DNA from: Xiphydria camelus
Taxonomy: Eukaryota > Arthropoda > Insecta > Hymenoptera > Xiphydriidae
Direction: 5' to 3'
Assembly (NCBI GenBank): GCA_963678675.1
Contig: OY783192.1
Location: 3,482,001 to 3,546,000, forward strand
DNA: 64,000 nucleotides
Shown here one piece after another: positions 31,601-41,900 of this stretch; the first letter of the stretch is position 1, and every line of letters begins with the position of its first letter. A model generated the notes under the pieces. The model did no database searches. It was given only the letters and a program-made list of their open reading frames with translations, and had not been told where the DNA came from. The translations under genes were made by a program, and so were the position numbers.

Positions 31601-32961
31601 TGGAGGGCTAAGCCAGAGCTTCGCAACCGACCTAAAAGTTTTTTTAATTTCAACGAGTGTTCTTCCAGGGAAGCGGCATAGATGACAATATCATCCATGT
31701 AAACGAAAAGCTCGATTCCTTGCAGACCCGAGAGTACTAAATCCATCAGTCTCTGGAAGGTTGCGGGGGCATTTTTTAAACCGAAGGGCATACGGTTAAA
31801 TTCGTAATGCCCGTGCGGGGTGGAAAATGCAGTTTTTGATTGAGAAGCAGGGTCTATTGGCACCTGATGAAATCCAGAAGCTAGATCAAGGGTACTGAAG
31901 TATTTTGCCCCTCCGAGCTGATCAAGAATATCAGTGATGTTGGGGATCGGGTAAGCATCGCTAATAGTTTTTTCATTGAGGGCGCGATAATCTATCACCA
32001 TTCGCCAGCGAGGATTTCCCGAGGCGTTGGGTTTTTTCGGTACGATCCAGACGGGAGAATTATAAGGTGAATCGGAAGGCCGGATTACGTTATTCTCGAG
32101 AAGGGTATCGACTTGGTTTTGTATCTCTTGTTTGTGGACCTGTGGGTATCGATATTGTTTTATGTTAATCGGATTCTCGTCCGTCGTGGCGATTTTATGC
32201 CTTAGAATCGTGGTTGAACCTAATTTATCTCCGGGAAGATAAAATTGAAACGGAAAGCTGGCGATACATTCTAAGATGCTAGTCCTTTCGACTTCGTTTA
32301 GACCATCCAAGTTGAGAAAGTTTGCAATTTTCGAGAGTCGTTCTGCGGCAGATTTTTCCAAATCAATGCCGGGATTTCCCAGTCGAGCAGATCGAGCTAG
32401 CGGAGGTTGAGATTTGAAATCTTCTAACTCGATAGGGGGAATAGTAAGATTAATGCGACTGCTAGTTGAATTTATGGCAAAGGTATGGGCGTAGCCGTTC
32501 CTTTGCGTGACTAACACTTCGCCCAAATAGACACCGCGTCCTGCGTCAATCCTTCTAACATATCCCTCCTTTAGTTCTTTATTCTTTATAGGAATTTTGA
32601 TGAGTTTTTTTGTTCTCGGAGGAAGATCAAACGATGGGTGGTTACAAAACTGAATCTCCTGATTACCGAGGATCAACTGACTAGGAAGATTGGCACGGAA
32701 AGTGAGTATTGCTTCCTGCTGAGTCAAAAAGGACATGCCTAAGATACCTGCTTGCTGGATGGGAAAGTCGCTGTCGACGACTTGAAACCGTATGTCTACG
32801 CTTCGTATTCTAACAAGTATCTCGCCATAGGTGCGCACCGTGCCAGAGCCGATTCCATTAAGATGGTAAATTATTTTCGTGTTTATATCGATGTCTGGTG
32901 TTAAAGCGTTTTCTTTAATTAAATTCAATTGAGAGCCGGTATCGATGAGAAAATATCCCAA
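28693..32961 (-). CDS. pol: Ty3/gypsy Pol polyprotein, copy 2
   Basis: The protein is identical to that of copy 1: protease DTGS, reverse transcriptase YMDD, RNase H, a long repeat-containing spacer (nucleotides about 30307-30557), HHCC plus DDE integrase, and a GPY/F-like tail. The frame is intact. As in copy 1, the frame is open upstream of 32961 across the gag stop, which supports expression by -1 frameshifting rather than a separate start. Confidence 0.95.
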   Translation of the reverse strand: MGYFLIDTGSQLNLIKENALTPDIDINTKIIYHLNGIGSGTVRTYGEILVRIRSVDIRFQVVDSDFPIQQAGILGMSFLTQQEAILTFRANLPSQLILGNQEIQFCNHPSFDLPPRTKKLIKIPIKNKELKEGYVRRIDAGRGVYLGEVLVTQRNGYAHTFAINSTSSRINLTIPPIELEDFKSQPPLARSARLGNPGIDLEKSAAERLSKIANFLNLDGLNEVERTSILECIASFPFQFYLPGDKLGSTTILRHKIATTDENPINIKQYRYPQVHKQEIQNQVDTLLENNVIRPSDSPYNSPVWIVPKKPNASGNPRWRMVIDYRALNEKTISDAYPIPNITDILDQLGGAKYFSTLDLASGFHQVPIDPASQSKTAFSTPHGHYEFNRMPFGLKNAPATFQRLMDLVLSGLQGIELFVYMDDIVIYAASLEEHSLKLKKLLGRLRSSGLALQPEKCMFLKQEISYLGHIITHEGVRPDPKKIEAVKNFPIPKTKKNIKQFLGLAGYYRRFMKDFAKIAKPMTRLLKSDISFSWTDSAQEAFENLRNIICTEPLLQYPDFSKPFVVTTDASNYALGAILSQGPIGKDLPISYASRTLNNAETNYSTTEKEMLAIVFGVEHFRPYLFGRKFTLVTDHRPLTWLHNTKDPTSKLMRWRVRLNEYDYDIRYKPGRINSNADALSRNPILLNEQNHDYTNQKGLSSKDLRSVLVCADDPPIVNLAVGDCPERPTEDSSIETLIDSCFSINANRDDSIPSKAPSLIKSDETMSTDSDDGEDSDAYLTATEDELPGQDRITPPVSAHRGNIWRVSSPGTPEHTPGGEMTLALPHVNFKESSRDFWRVSSPGTPEHTPGGEMTLALPRVRFKSSPRDFLTCAVAGYSGARVSQRDHRETTVDDDSPEDKNSHRLDNDKITRRNLLISTATCLVHSKDFLALRNDHIVHFTSIDYDLSFQTSKDLIETQWFTFHDLQKIPGSLGDATTLPSNKYHVFHLFVKNSPNEYPNLVNVESCIKSLKNLMDFLGIFTCSVSKNRNGLDQLPWVNIEKIFQTVFFNKGYTITICSNELKFPSKHEQAAIVKEYHESVVGGHQGISKLYNRIRDEYYWKGMKQDIINFVHTCSSCQKNKLARIKTRQPLRITDTPQQAFDKVQMDIVGPLPVTEKGNRYLLTLQDNLTKYSDAIPLPTIDAITVALALAEQFISRFGCPKAIHTDQGSNFMSSIMKNFCQIFKIQQIKSTAFHPQSLGSLERAHHTFMEYLKHYCAKRNWDQWIRFGMFSYNTSVHEATGFTPHELIFGRKAQIPSEFSDQRVPRTFIQYFDDLFTIITTTQGMATENLERAKAKSKKLFDRHSNPRIFQVGDDVYLLQEPRQSKFDPHWKGPFKITRIFNDLNAEIQISKNNKKIVHTNKLKLAYIRPTSPLGNN

Positions 32962-33008
32962 TCCCGAGTTAAGGAATTCGTGGTCTAAAATAATAACGGG
33001 GAGTTGCT

Positions 33009-34253
33009 CTATTTTTCCTGCGTCGAAATGGTAATTAATTCGGTAGATTCTGGACGCGCTCTTATTGCCGTGCTCCTCGATGCGTCGTTCCGCGGAGCAG
33101 GCTTCGCGTTTAAATGCCCGGTGCTTTCGTTTTCCGTCCTTTCGCGTAAATTAGTGCGGAAATTGTCCCGACGGCGATCCCTGTCCCGCTTCGCGTAGCA
33201 CTTAGATTCGGTGTGCCCCTTTCGCTTACAGTAATCGCAGCGCGGCGGTTCTGCTCGCGAGAAATGTTCGCGTTCCTGTCGCTTCCCGTTGTTACAATTT
33301 CTTTTAAGATGTCCCGGTTTCCCGCAGTCGAAACAAACCGCGGATAACTTGTCGTTTGAATTCGCGGCCGAATATCTGATCTCATTCATGTAGGCTATTC
33401 GAGGTCTACTGTATCGCGAGTTCTTTGATTCGTTCAAATTTCGGACGCGCGATCGTTCTTTTTCATATTCTTCCTCGGTGACGGCGAGGTTAACGGCATC
33501 CTGTAGATCTCGTGGACTCCGATGTCGCACGGGTAATTCTATTCTACTCGTGAGGCCTTTGACGAAGCAATTGCACGCGTTTTGTTTGGCTCGCGACTTT
33601 ACTCCGCGCGCGATCTCACCTTCGCATTCACGGTCTACTGCCTCTGATATCTCGAATAGGAGTTTTTTTACGCGATTTCCGTATTGACTAACGGACTCAT
33701 CTCTTTTTTGATGTATATTAGACATGCTAGCTTGTAGCGAATCTAGTGTTTTGCGCGGCGCGAAGGCACGTTCCAAATCGTCTAGGAACTCGTCTAAATT
33801 TAGGTCGTTATCCGAATCAAGTAGGTAAATTTTTGCATCGCCCGTAATTTTTTGACGAATTATTTTAAATAAAAACTGTTGATTAGCGGGTCTTACCGAC
33901 TTCCAGACATCTCTGCAATCCTTAGCGAATTGACGTATCGGTGGAGATTTCCCGTCGAATTTCGGTATGAGGTCCGATGCTATTTTTAAAGATATATATC
34001 GGGTTTCTTCGCTTCCCCGGCTTGAAACGTCTGACGTAGAATTTCGATCCGATTGTGGAGGATCGTCTCGTAATAATGTAACTGCCGGTGATGCAAAATC
34101 GCGCGACAATACCAATGGATAATTAATGTTACGCGACGGCTCCGGCTCGGGGCGTGATACCACGGGTGTTATTTCCTGTATATTTTCTCGGGGTGGGGAC
34201 GATTCATTTTGTTCTTCAACGATCCAAGAATTTGTAGATCGATTCCGATACAT
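33009..34253 (-). CDS. gag: Ty3/gypsy Gag, copy 2
   Basis: 414 residues, identical to copy 1: a capsid-like region followed by two CCHC zinc knuckles in a basic tail. The ORF is intact with the same A5 run before the stop codon (plus-strand 33012-33016). Confidence 0.93.
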   Translation of the reverse strand: MYRNRSTNSWIVEEQNESSPPRENIQEITPVVSRPEPEPSRNINYPLVLSRDFASPAVTLLRDDPPQSDRNSTSDVSSRGSEETRYISLKIASDLIPKFDGKSPPIRQFAKDCRDVWKSVRPANQQFLFKIIRQKITGDAKIYLLDSDNDLNLDEFLDDLERAFAPRKTLDSLQASMSNIHQKRDESVSQYGNRVKKLLFEISEAVDRECEGEIARGVKSRAKQNACNCFVKGLTSRIELPVRHRSPRDLQDAVNLAVTEEEYEKERSRVRNLNESKNSRYSRPRIAYMNEIRYSAANSNDKLSAVCFDCGKPGHLKRNCNNGKRQEREHFSRAEPPRCDYCKRKGHTESKCYAKRDRDRRRDNFRTNLRERTENESTGHLNAKPAPRNDASRSTAIRARPESTELITISTQEK

Positions 34254-34872
34254 TTTCGCAGAAGATCTCTATTCGATATATACTACGTATCTTGTTATTT
34301 ATAATATAGCCCTACTTGGTCACTCAAGAGATGATAACTATTTGACTCACTCTTACAGCGTTGTGAAGGGGTTGTCAGCCTCGTGATCTGGTTGCTGGGG
34401 TCGAACGTTGTATAGATGATGGGGGTCGAACGTTGTTCAGGTCGCCGATGCTCCTCTTTGTCGATGGTCGCCTCCTTGTCCGGCAGGGTTGTCCAGAAGT
34501 CTCTCTCGCCGTTGGATTACTGTGGTGAGTACTTCGTGTTGGTGATGTTGCTCTCTATGGTTGCCTGTGGTTTCAGGGATATAGCGTGCACGGCCGCTGA
34601 AACCGCTTCTCCGGCATTCGCCCGTCGCTCCTGGGGAAACCGTGCGAAAACCCAGGAAGGAGAAATGGCACACCAAGAGGACGTCTTTCTCGGATTATTG
34701 GATGTCCCGTAGTTGATTCTAGTTGTCGTCCAAGGAGACACTCGGTGGGTTGAATCGGAAGTTGGCTCGGGACGTCGGATGCTTCACTCACTCTGTTCAC
34801 AGTCTGGGTAATTACACTATATGCACTGTAGGTCAACGTCTTTAATAAATTTGGGTACACCGCTGTCACCAC

Positions 34873-35695
34873 TGTTACGACCCGGCCTATCTCTAAACCC
34901 GGTCGCTCTATGACGCGAGGCGCGAGGATCGGGCACCGCGCGCGAGACGCGCGATTCAGGAACAATCCGAAAGGAAACAGGGAAGAAAATTCCATACAGA
35001 GGTTGCCGGCAAAATTCGAATTTATTCCTTAAGCAAAAATCGAAGTTCGACGTTATTCTTTAAGCAAAAGGAAAAGTCGCGTTCGGTTCCGTGATCGAGT
35101 TGCGTCTCTCCCAAAAAATCTTCCAGCGTTTCAAATCCCTCTCGGCGTCGCCCGGGAAGGGGATGCTCCGGTGGGTGTGCCTCGTGCGATGTCCAATCGG
35201 GGTGAGTCCTCGAGAAAAGGGGTGTTTCCTCGAGGACGAAGACGTCGGGTGCCGTAACGTCTTCCAGATGTGTCGATGCGTCCTGTTTCGAATGCGCGGG
35301 TCCTGCGTTGGCGAGAGTTTTCTGCGAAGGGACTAAAAAATCGGTTTATAGCCCCTCATTGTTCCTGGGCCTTAGAGATGTTGCAGCCTTCGCTCCCGCT
35401 GTTCTCGGTCCGTGAGAAAGTCGCAGCCTTGGCTCCCGTTGTTCTCGGGCCGTGAGAAAGTCGCCGCATCTGCTTTCCTCCTACCTACCCTACCTCATCC
35501 CTAGAGTGACCATTTCTCTACAAGAATCTATGCGGAAAAGGGAGATATGCTAATGATGGGGATTTCTCATACGCAAGTCTTAATTCGAAGGCTCCTTGAA
35601 CAGCCCGCGTTCTACAGCGGAAAACAAGGCGATCGTCGTTCGTGTAGGCTTGTCCAAAGAACCGTCGCTCTATGAGAACGTGACGTAATGTCACA
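34873..35695 (-). repeat. 5' LTR of copy 2
   Basis: 823-bp LTR, same sequence as the other three. It is followed by the TAGC target duplication and then by the continuation of the older LTR relic. Confidence 0.92.
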
Positions 35696-35699
35696 TAGC

Positions 35700-35765
35700 A
35701 TATCTCTTTCTTACTGCGTATACTCTTGTAGAACGAAGGTCACTCGAGGGATGAGATGGGGTATG
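35700..35765 (+). repeat. Relic of an older related LTR, right part
   Basis: Starts ATATCTCTTTCTTACTGCG. It aligns with the reverse complement of LTR positions about 27998-28066, including a conserved TCTTGTAGA and GGTCACTC-AGGGATGAG. It continues the 27328-27394 relic once copy 2 is removed. Confidence 0.75.
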
Positions 35766-36592
35766 TTAAAGCCAAGCGGGGGCTGGAATGCACTCGCAGT
35801 CCCGTACCTCTTTCGCGGAAGGCTAATTGCCGGACGATTCCTAGTGAGTCGCGCATCACCAAAATCACTTTGCTAATCAACGCCAACCTTCGGCTACTTA
35901 ATCCGCTTTACGAGAAATAGCGACGAACTCCGATCCCTCCGTACGGTACGATCAATCACCGCTTGGTCCCGTTAGGTACATGACTCAGGGAAGCGTCATC
36001 CCTCGCGTTCATACCACTTTTCTAGCCAATCCGGGCACACCGCATAGCTCACCGTCATTCTCATTCAGCCAATTAGAGCGTACCGCATCGCCCACGCTAT
36101 CCCCACTATCTAGTAGTTGTAAGATATATAAACCGCAACCGCGAATACACGAGAGGGGAGTATAGTATTATTCTGTGTTCAGTGTAGCATAGTGATCAGT
36201 GCCTCTTCATTCATCAGTGTGTCTCTACAGTCAATAGAACTCTGAATCCTGCCGGTAACCTTTGTATGAATGTCTATCTTGTTTCCTTTGAATTTTACCG
36301 TAATTCGCGCCACTCGCACGATTGAATGTAACTCAATCACGCGGTAAAACGATCCTAGCGCCTCGCGTCTCGGAGCGACGGCCTCGATTCTCGAGCTTGT
36401 TGTTGTGACAAACTTTCGTATACGAATCTTTGAATCTCGCCAATCTCGTTGCGGCCATTCCGTCCGGTCCACTATTTTATTGGTTAAAATTAGAGTTTGA
36501 AGAATCGAGGCCCAGATCGGGTCGTAATAACAGCCAGCGTGTAGGGCTCACGTAGCGGATTAGTACGACTGGCGTTGTGGTTAAAGATACCT
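35766..36592. other. U1C upstream region
   Basis: No gene was recognised. Two CCAAT-type motifs occur near 36027 and 36066 and a TATA-like ATATATAAA near 36124, so a promoter for the downstream U1C gene is likely here. The minus-strand open frame at 36179-36472 has no recognisable domain. Confidence 0.4.
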
Positions 36593-36622
36593 GGGGAATA
36601 CGTGTAATGTTGCAGGGGGCTG
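36593..36622 (+). promoter_or_regulatory. 30-base motif shared with the Top3b 5' region
   Basis: GGGGAATACGTGTAATGTTG followed by CAGGGGGCTG. Nearly the same string occurs at 38777-38804, upstream of the topoisomerase gene. It ends nine bases before the U1C start codon. It could be a core-promoter or 5' UTR element, or contain a 3' splice site (TTGCAG/G). Confidence 0.5.
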
Positions 36623-36631
36623 TCCAAAACA

Positions 36632-37144
36632 ATGCCGAAGTATTATTGCGACTATTGCGATACATACTTGACGCACGACTCGCCTAGCGTCAGAAAGACT
36701 CATTGCCAGGGGCGTAAGCATAAGGACAATGTGAAATATTTCTATCAGAAATGGATGGAAGAGCAAGCGCAACATCTCATCGATGCAACCACCGCCGCGT
36801 TTAAGGCAGGGAAGATTGCATCCAATCCCTTTGCAGCCAGCAAAGGTGCAGCCATTCCACCGCCGCCGAATCTTGGCCCGAGGCCCGGCGGACCTCCGCA
36901 AGGCCCACCTGGAATGATGCCACCTCCGGGAATGCACCCAGGTGGACCGATGGGTCCTGGAGGACATATGATGATGGGACCACATGGGCCGATGCCTCCA
37001 ATGATGGGTATGAGGCCACCTATGATGGGACCTATGGGTCCTATGGGGCCGATGATGGGACCCATGGGTCCAATGGGTCCTATGCGACCACCGATGAATG
37101 GTCCACCACCACCCATGGGAGGACCACTGCCGATGAAGACGTGA
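36632..37144 (+). CDS. U1 small nuclear ribonucleoprotein C
   Basis: A 170-residue protein in one uninterrupted exon. It is the U1 snRNP subunit that stabilises pairing of U1 snRNA with 5' splice sites in the nucleus. The N-terminus [20 protein letters not shown] is the U1C hallmark. It forms a matrin-type C2H2 zinc finger with Cys6, Cys9, His24 and His30. A helical segment follows (to about residue 65), then a low-complexity Pro/Gly/Met tail with many MGP and GPM units, as in animal U1C. Length fits the family (about 145-200). The start is fixed by the conserved MPKYYC. AATAAA occurs near 37650 as a candidate polyadenylation signal. Confidence 0.96.
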   Translation: MPKYYCDYCDTYLTHDSPSVRKTHCQGRKHKDNVKYFYQKWMEEQAQHLIDATTAAFKAGKIASNPFAASKGAAIPPPPNLGPRPGGPPQGPPGMMPPPGMHPGGPMGPGGHMMMGPHGPMPPMMGMRPPMMGPMGPMGPMMGPMGPMGPMRPPMNGPPPPMGGPLPMKT

Positions 37145-38192
37145 AGTTATTAAGCTCTTTGTTTCTTCCCATTACGAGTCTTGTATCTTTAGTCTTTGTT
37201 TGATCTTAATATTTCAAACATGTGAACTTGAAGAGTAATTTAATTATATCTCTTTAAGAGAAACAAAATGAACATTATCAATATAACACGGTTTGTAAAA
37301 ATAACAGTAAGTCTACTAAATTCAAGCGGTTTGTATTTGCATTAAAAATACACGAGTTTAATGGAGGTATTGTGTTCTTATCCTACCTTAATTTAAGTTT
37401 TTTAACGGAGCATACTGATTCATAATGATTCTACACATAAGAGTTTATTTACTTCAAAAATTAAATTTTTGTATTGTAAAAATATTTCTTATTATTTATA
37501 AATACAGATATGCTCACTTGATTAACTTATTTTGATAGAGCAGCAAAACAATGGTTCCTTGTAAATATTTTTATTATACAACTTACTATATCAATTTTAA
37601 TTATTTTACCACCATATAAAATTAGGAACTAATGTATATGTATAAGAGAATAAACATTCTTTGCTTTAACATATAAACAGATTTATTCGTAAATTTATGA
37701 TACACTGACTGTGTGTACATATCTGTCGAATATAGGTATGATTTACTTAACACCAGCTTACCGATACTTGCTTTGTGAATCTCTACTGATTAATTTGTAA
37801 TGTTCAATATTATTTCCAGCAAATGTAATATTTAAATAACGACCACTGAAAGGGACTGTATCTGAAATTACTGCCTATTATCGCGGTATGTACTTTGAAA
37901 TCAGAACTGATTAAGTTCAACTAGTTTTTAAACGTATCGTAGCTTTATTTCAAAATGTCGTAATTTGATGTCATTTTTATGAGTAACGGTCCCCTAGATA
38001 ATGAACATGAGAATATAGAATTCTTCTCACATTACCTATAAAGTACCATTACGTCACATTTCTCGCACATCTCATGAAGATAGCGCGTGTTCGAATGCAA
38101 CTGAGTACATGGCATTCTTTTTAAACCTTATTTTATTCCTATCACTGTGGTATTGCTATTCGTATAGCAGTAATAGTAATAATTACAATATA
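37145..38192. other. U1C 3' UTR and intergenic DNA
   Basis: AT-rich, with no open frame of note and no repeat recognised before the MITE at 38193. Confidence 0.55.
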
Positions 38193-38445
38193 ATTGAAGA
38201 CACAAGTGCATAAAGGATCCATGTAACATTTGAAAAGTTTTAAGATAATCAATTTTAACTGTTAATAATTTGATTGATTTTTAATTTTTTGATCCTTTAT
38301 CAACTGTTAACTTTGTTAATATTAATCATTTTGATAATTTAACCTCGGCATACAAATTGTACACCGCTAAACTTCTAAAAAAACGTTAGAAAATCATTTT
38401 TCACAAAAATGTCACTTAGACCCTTTATGCACTTGTGTCTTCAAT
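38193..38445. mobile_element. MITE with about 25-bp TIRs
   Basis: The left end GAAGACACAAGTGCATAAAGGATCC is mirrored at the right end by GACCCTTTATGCACTTGTGTCTTC, flanked on both sides by AATT. The interior is AT-rich and itself partly palindromic. There is no ORF. It lies between U1C and the topoisomerase promoter. Confidence 0.8.
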
Positions 38446-38776
38446 TCGTCTCATAAGTATTTAAAATTAGAAGCAAAACGTGCAATCTCATAGAAGTACC
38501 TAGCTTTGTTGCTTTTTACATTAATTTTCAATGCGCTCTTTCACGTTGAATCAATTTGTTTAGTTCATTAAGATCCGAGTTTTTTGCCTCTTTATTGTTC
38601 AGTTTGATTTGCAAATTTAGGGCAGCATTCTTCATGTAATGTAATTTAAAGTACTAGCGAGAAGTCGGAGAGATAGGGCGTGAGAGCCGCGGGAGCCGGT
38701 AGGTCGGCGTCGTAGCCGCCTGGCGATCGGTCGCCGTAGCAGGTCGCCGCAGACTGTGTGTCTGTGGAGGCCCTTA

Positions 38777-38804
38777 GGGGAATACGTATAAGTTGCAGGG
38801 GGCT
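38777..38804 (+). promoter_or_regulatory. Second copy of the 30-base upstream motif
   Basis: GGGGAATACGTATAAGTTGC followed by AGGGGGCTG matches 36593-36622 with a two-base deletion and few substitutions. It lies about 110 bases upstream of the Top3b start codon, in a GC-rich stretch (38650-38820) of promoter or 5' UTR character. Confidence 0.5.
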
Positions 38805-38915
38805 GGGTGTGGGTGACAAGTCACTAAAAATAACCGCTGTGTAATGTTGAATCTTTAAAATGTTCAGTTAAACGTGCATACGATAATATACGGGCGTTCT
38901 ACACAGTGTACAAAA

Positions 38916-41900
38916 ATGAAAACTGCATTAATGGTGGCTGAAAAGCCTTCTTTGGCAGCTTCTCTTGCTAATATATTAAGTAATGGGCGGTGTTCTTCTA
39001 GAAAAGGTAGGTTATAGTGCTATTGACACTATTTAAGATCATTTAATTACAAGTTAACGGTAATTTACCATTGTTGAGCTGTAAACAAATTAATTTAGTT
39101 AGATCCCATTTTACAACTTATACAAATTATAATACGGATATTCTAGAGATGACAGTTCGTGATGAATAATCAATACTATTTATTTCTTGCAAGAGAGTTT
39201 TCACATAATATTATACATATATCGCGTATTTTCTTTGTGGCACGTACTTTCTTTATCCTTCTTTATTATGCTATCTGCGTTATTTGCAGGCTTGAATGGA
39301 TCTTGTTCCGTACACGAATGGACAGGCCAATTCAGATCAGAGACGATCAATTTTAAAATGACATCGGTGTGTGGCCATGTCATGAGTTTAGACTTTAATG
39401 GAAGATACAATAATTGGGATAAAGTTGATCCTGTAAGATAAATACTAGGATAATGATATCGTTTGATATTTTCCAATGTATAGTTAGTTATAGGTACGTC
39501 CTTGTTCACATTTTACTCCATGTTTCAGGCAGAGCTATTTTCATGTCCTACCGAGAAGAAGGAGGCAGTACCTAAATTGAAAATTCCTTATTTCTTAGCA
39601 AAAGAAGGTTCTCACTGCGATTATTTGATTTTATGGTTGGATTGTGATAAAGAAGGGGAAAACATTTGTTTCGAAGTTGTACATGCTATACAGCAGGGAA
39701 CGTCTCGTAAACTCAATCCAAATGTAAATTTTCTTTTTGTATATTAAAACCTTTTTTAAAATGACTATTCAGCGAGTGAAAGTGTAGTCGACGAGCTTTA
39801 ACAAATAAATCGCATTTATACTCATTTTTTACAGGACATTTGGCGAGCACACTTCTCCGCTATTACGGAAAAAGATGTTAAGGCAGCATTAGCGAATCTT
39901 GGAAAACCTAATGAAAATGAAGCTCGTAGCGTTGACGCTCGCCAGGAGCTCGATTTAAGAATTGGCTGTGCTTTCACGAGGTTTCAAACGAAATTCTTCC
40001 AGGTAGAAGTTCATTTTTACAAAAGCAATACTCCGATAGTGAACTTTGATACATTCTCAATTGTTAATTGTATTTATAGGGTAAGTATGGAGATTTGGAC
40101 GCATCTCTCATATCTTACGGACCTTGCCAGACTCCGACATTAGGATTTTGCGTTCAAAGGCATGACGAAATTCAAACATTCAAACCTGATCCATATTGGG
40201 TGCTTCAAGTAAGAATCTTTTACACTGTGTGTGGTTCAATATTTTTATATAAATAAATTATCATCAACACAATAATGTCATTATTTAATAGATAACAGTT
40301 AAGTCTTCAGATGGTCAAGATGTCCTTTTGAGTTGGAATCGCGTAAGGTCCTTTGACAAAGAAGTGGCAAATATTTTTCTAACCCATGTTAAAGAGCAAG
40401 ATCAAGCAAAGTAAATATTTTTATATCAGTATACACAATTATATGCGTTATTTTTCTGATGCTTTGATTTAAATTGTATCAACATTGTAAGTTAAATCTT
40501 ATCAGATCACTAATTATATATGTACAAACATTTAGAGTGATAAGTGTGCAAAGTACCGAGAAAGCTAAACCAAGACCAATAGCTCTAAATACAGTGGAAC
40601 TTATGAGAGTTGCGAGTTCTGGACTCGGAATGGGCCCGCATCATGCAATGCAAATAGCGGAACGTTTGTACATTCAGGGATATATCAGCTATCCTCGAAC
40701 AGAGACAACATCTTATCCTGAAAACTTTGATTTGTTGTAAGTTGATATCACGCCGAAAATAGTACGCAAAACATATATTGCCTCTATTTATTTCTACATT
40801 TTTATTAGGGCTACATTGAAGCAACAACAGAACTGTTCCGAATGGGGAGACGACGTTAGAAAGATTTTAGCGGCAGGTATTAATAGACCGAAAAAGGGGC
40901 ACGATGCTGGTGATCATCCTCCTATCACGCCTATGAAAAGTGCATCTAGAAATGAATTGGATGGTGATTCATGGAGGCTGTATGATTACATTACCAGACA
41001 CTTTATAGCTACAGTAAGTGATATTCGTTGATCAGATTATTCGGCCAAATAGTGACACTGCTTTTATTCTTGCAGCTGGCAGGAGATTGCAAATACCTTA
41101 GTACAACGATTAAATTTGAAATTGGAATGGAGACCTTTACAACAACGGGACATACTTTAATAGATCCCGGTTATACTAGCATTTTGACTTGGCAAGCACT
41201 CGGTGCGAATGATTCACTTCCGAAGTTTACACCTGGAGAAAAAGTTAATATCCAGGAGGTTGGTACAATGATTTTACATTTTCATGCATAAGCGAATGTA
41301 GAGCTAAACAATATACTAATGTGTCTCCATAATGATTCTAGTCGAAGCTGTTAGAATGTTATACTCAGCCGCCGGATTACTTAACAGAATCAGAATTAAT
41401 TACTCTTATGGAAAAACACGGAATTGGAACTGATGCATCTATTCCAGTGCACATCAATAATATATGTATACGAAATTACGTTACTGTCGCAAACGGCAGG
41501 AAACTTGTTCCTACCTCTCTCGGCATTGTTCTCGTTCACGGATATCAAAAGGTAACTTCATAATCTTATTATAATATTCGAAAACGAAACTATAAATCCA
41601 ATTTAAAGGTAACAGCAAGGAAATGGAAAATACCAAGAGATACGAGAGTCACATACAATTGATTAATGATATAACTACGACACTTTTAGATAGATCCCGA
41701 ATTAGTATTGCCTACAATGAGATCTGCAGTGGAAGAGCAGCTAAATCTCATAGCTTTGGGACGTGCAGATTTTCATGCCGTTCTGCAACATACAGTTGAA
41801 ATATTCAAACAAAAGTTCCATTATTTTGTGCAAAGCATCGACGGTATGGACCAACTCTTCGAGGTTTCGTTCTCCCCTTTGTCGGCATCCGGCAAGGCAC

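Larger units (their letters stand above)
27395..35695 (-). mobile_element. Full-length Ty3/gypsy LTR retrotransposon, copy 2
   Basis: 8,301 bp, same orientation as copy 1 and offset from it by exactly 14,707 bases at every landmark. LTRs are at 27395-28217 and 34873-35695 (823 bp each). The target duplication is TAGC (27391-27394 and 35696-35699), different from that of copy 1, so the two are independent insertions. Gag and Pol are identical to those of copy 1. It sits inside a diverged, oppositely oriented LTR relic. Confidence 0.95.

Noticed and set aside
12688..35695. Second Ty3/gypsy copy as an assembly duplication
   Set aside because: The two copies have different 4-bp target duplications and different flanks, so both insertions are real events.
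36581..37116. Minus-strand frames opposite the U1C gene
   Set aside because: Gly/Pro/Ile-rich antisense translations of the low-complexity U1C tail.
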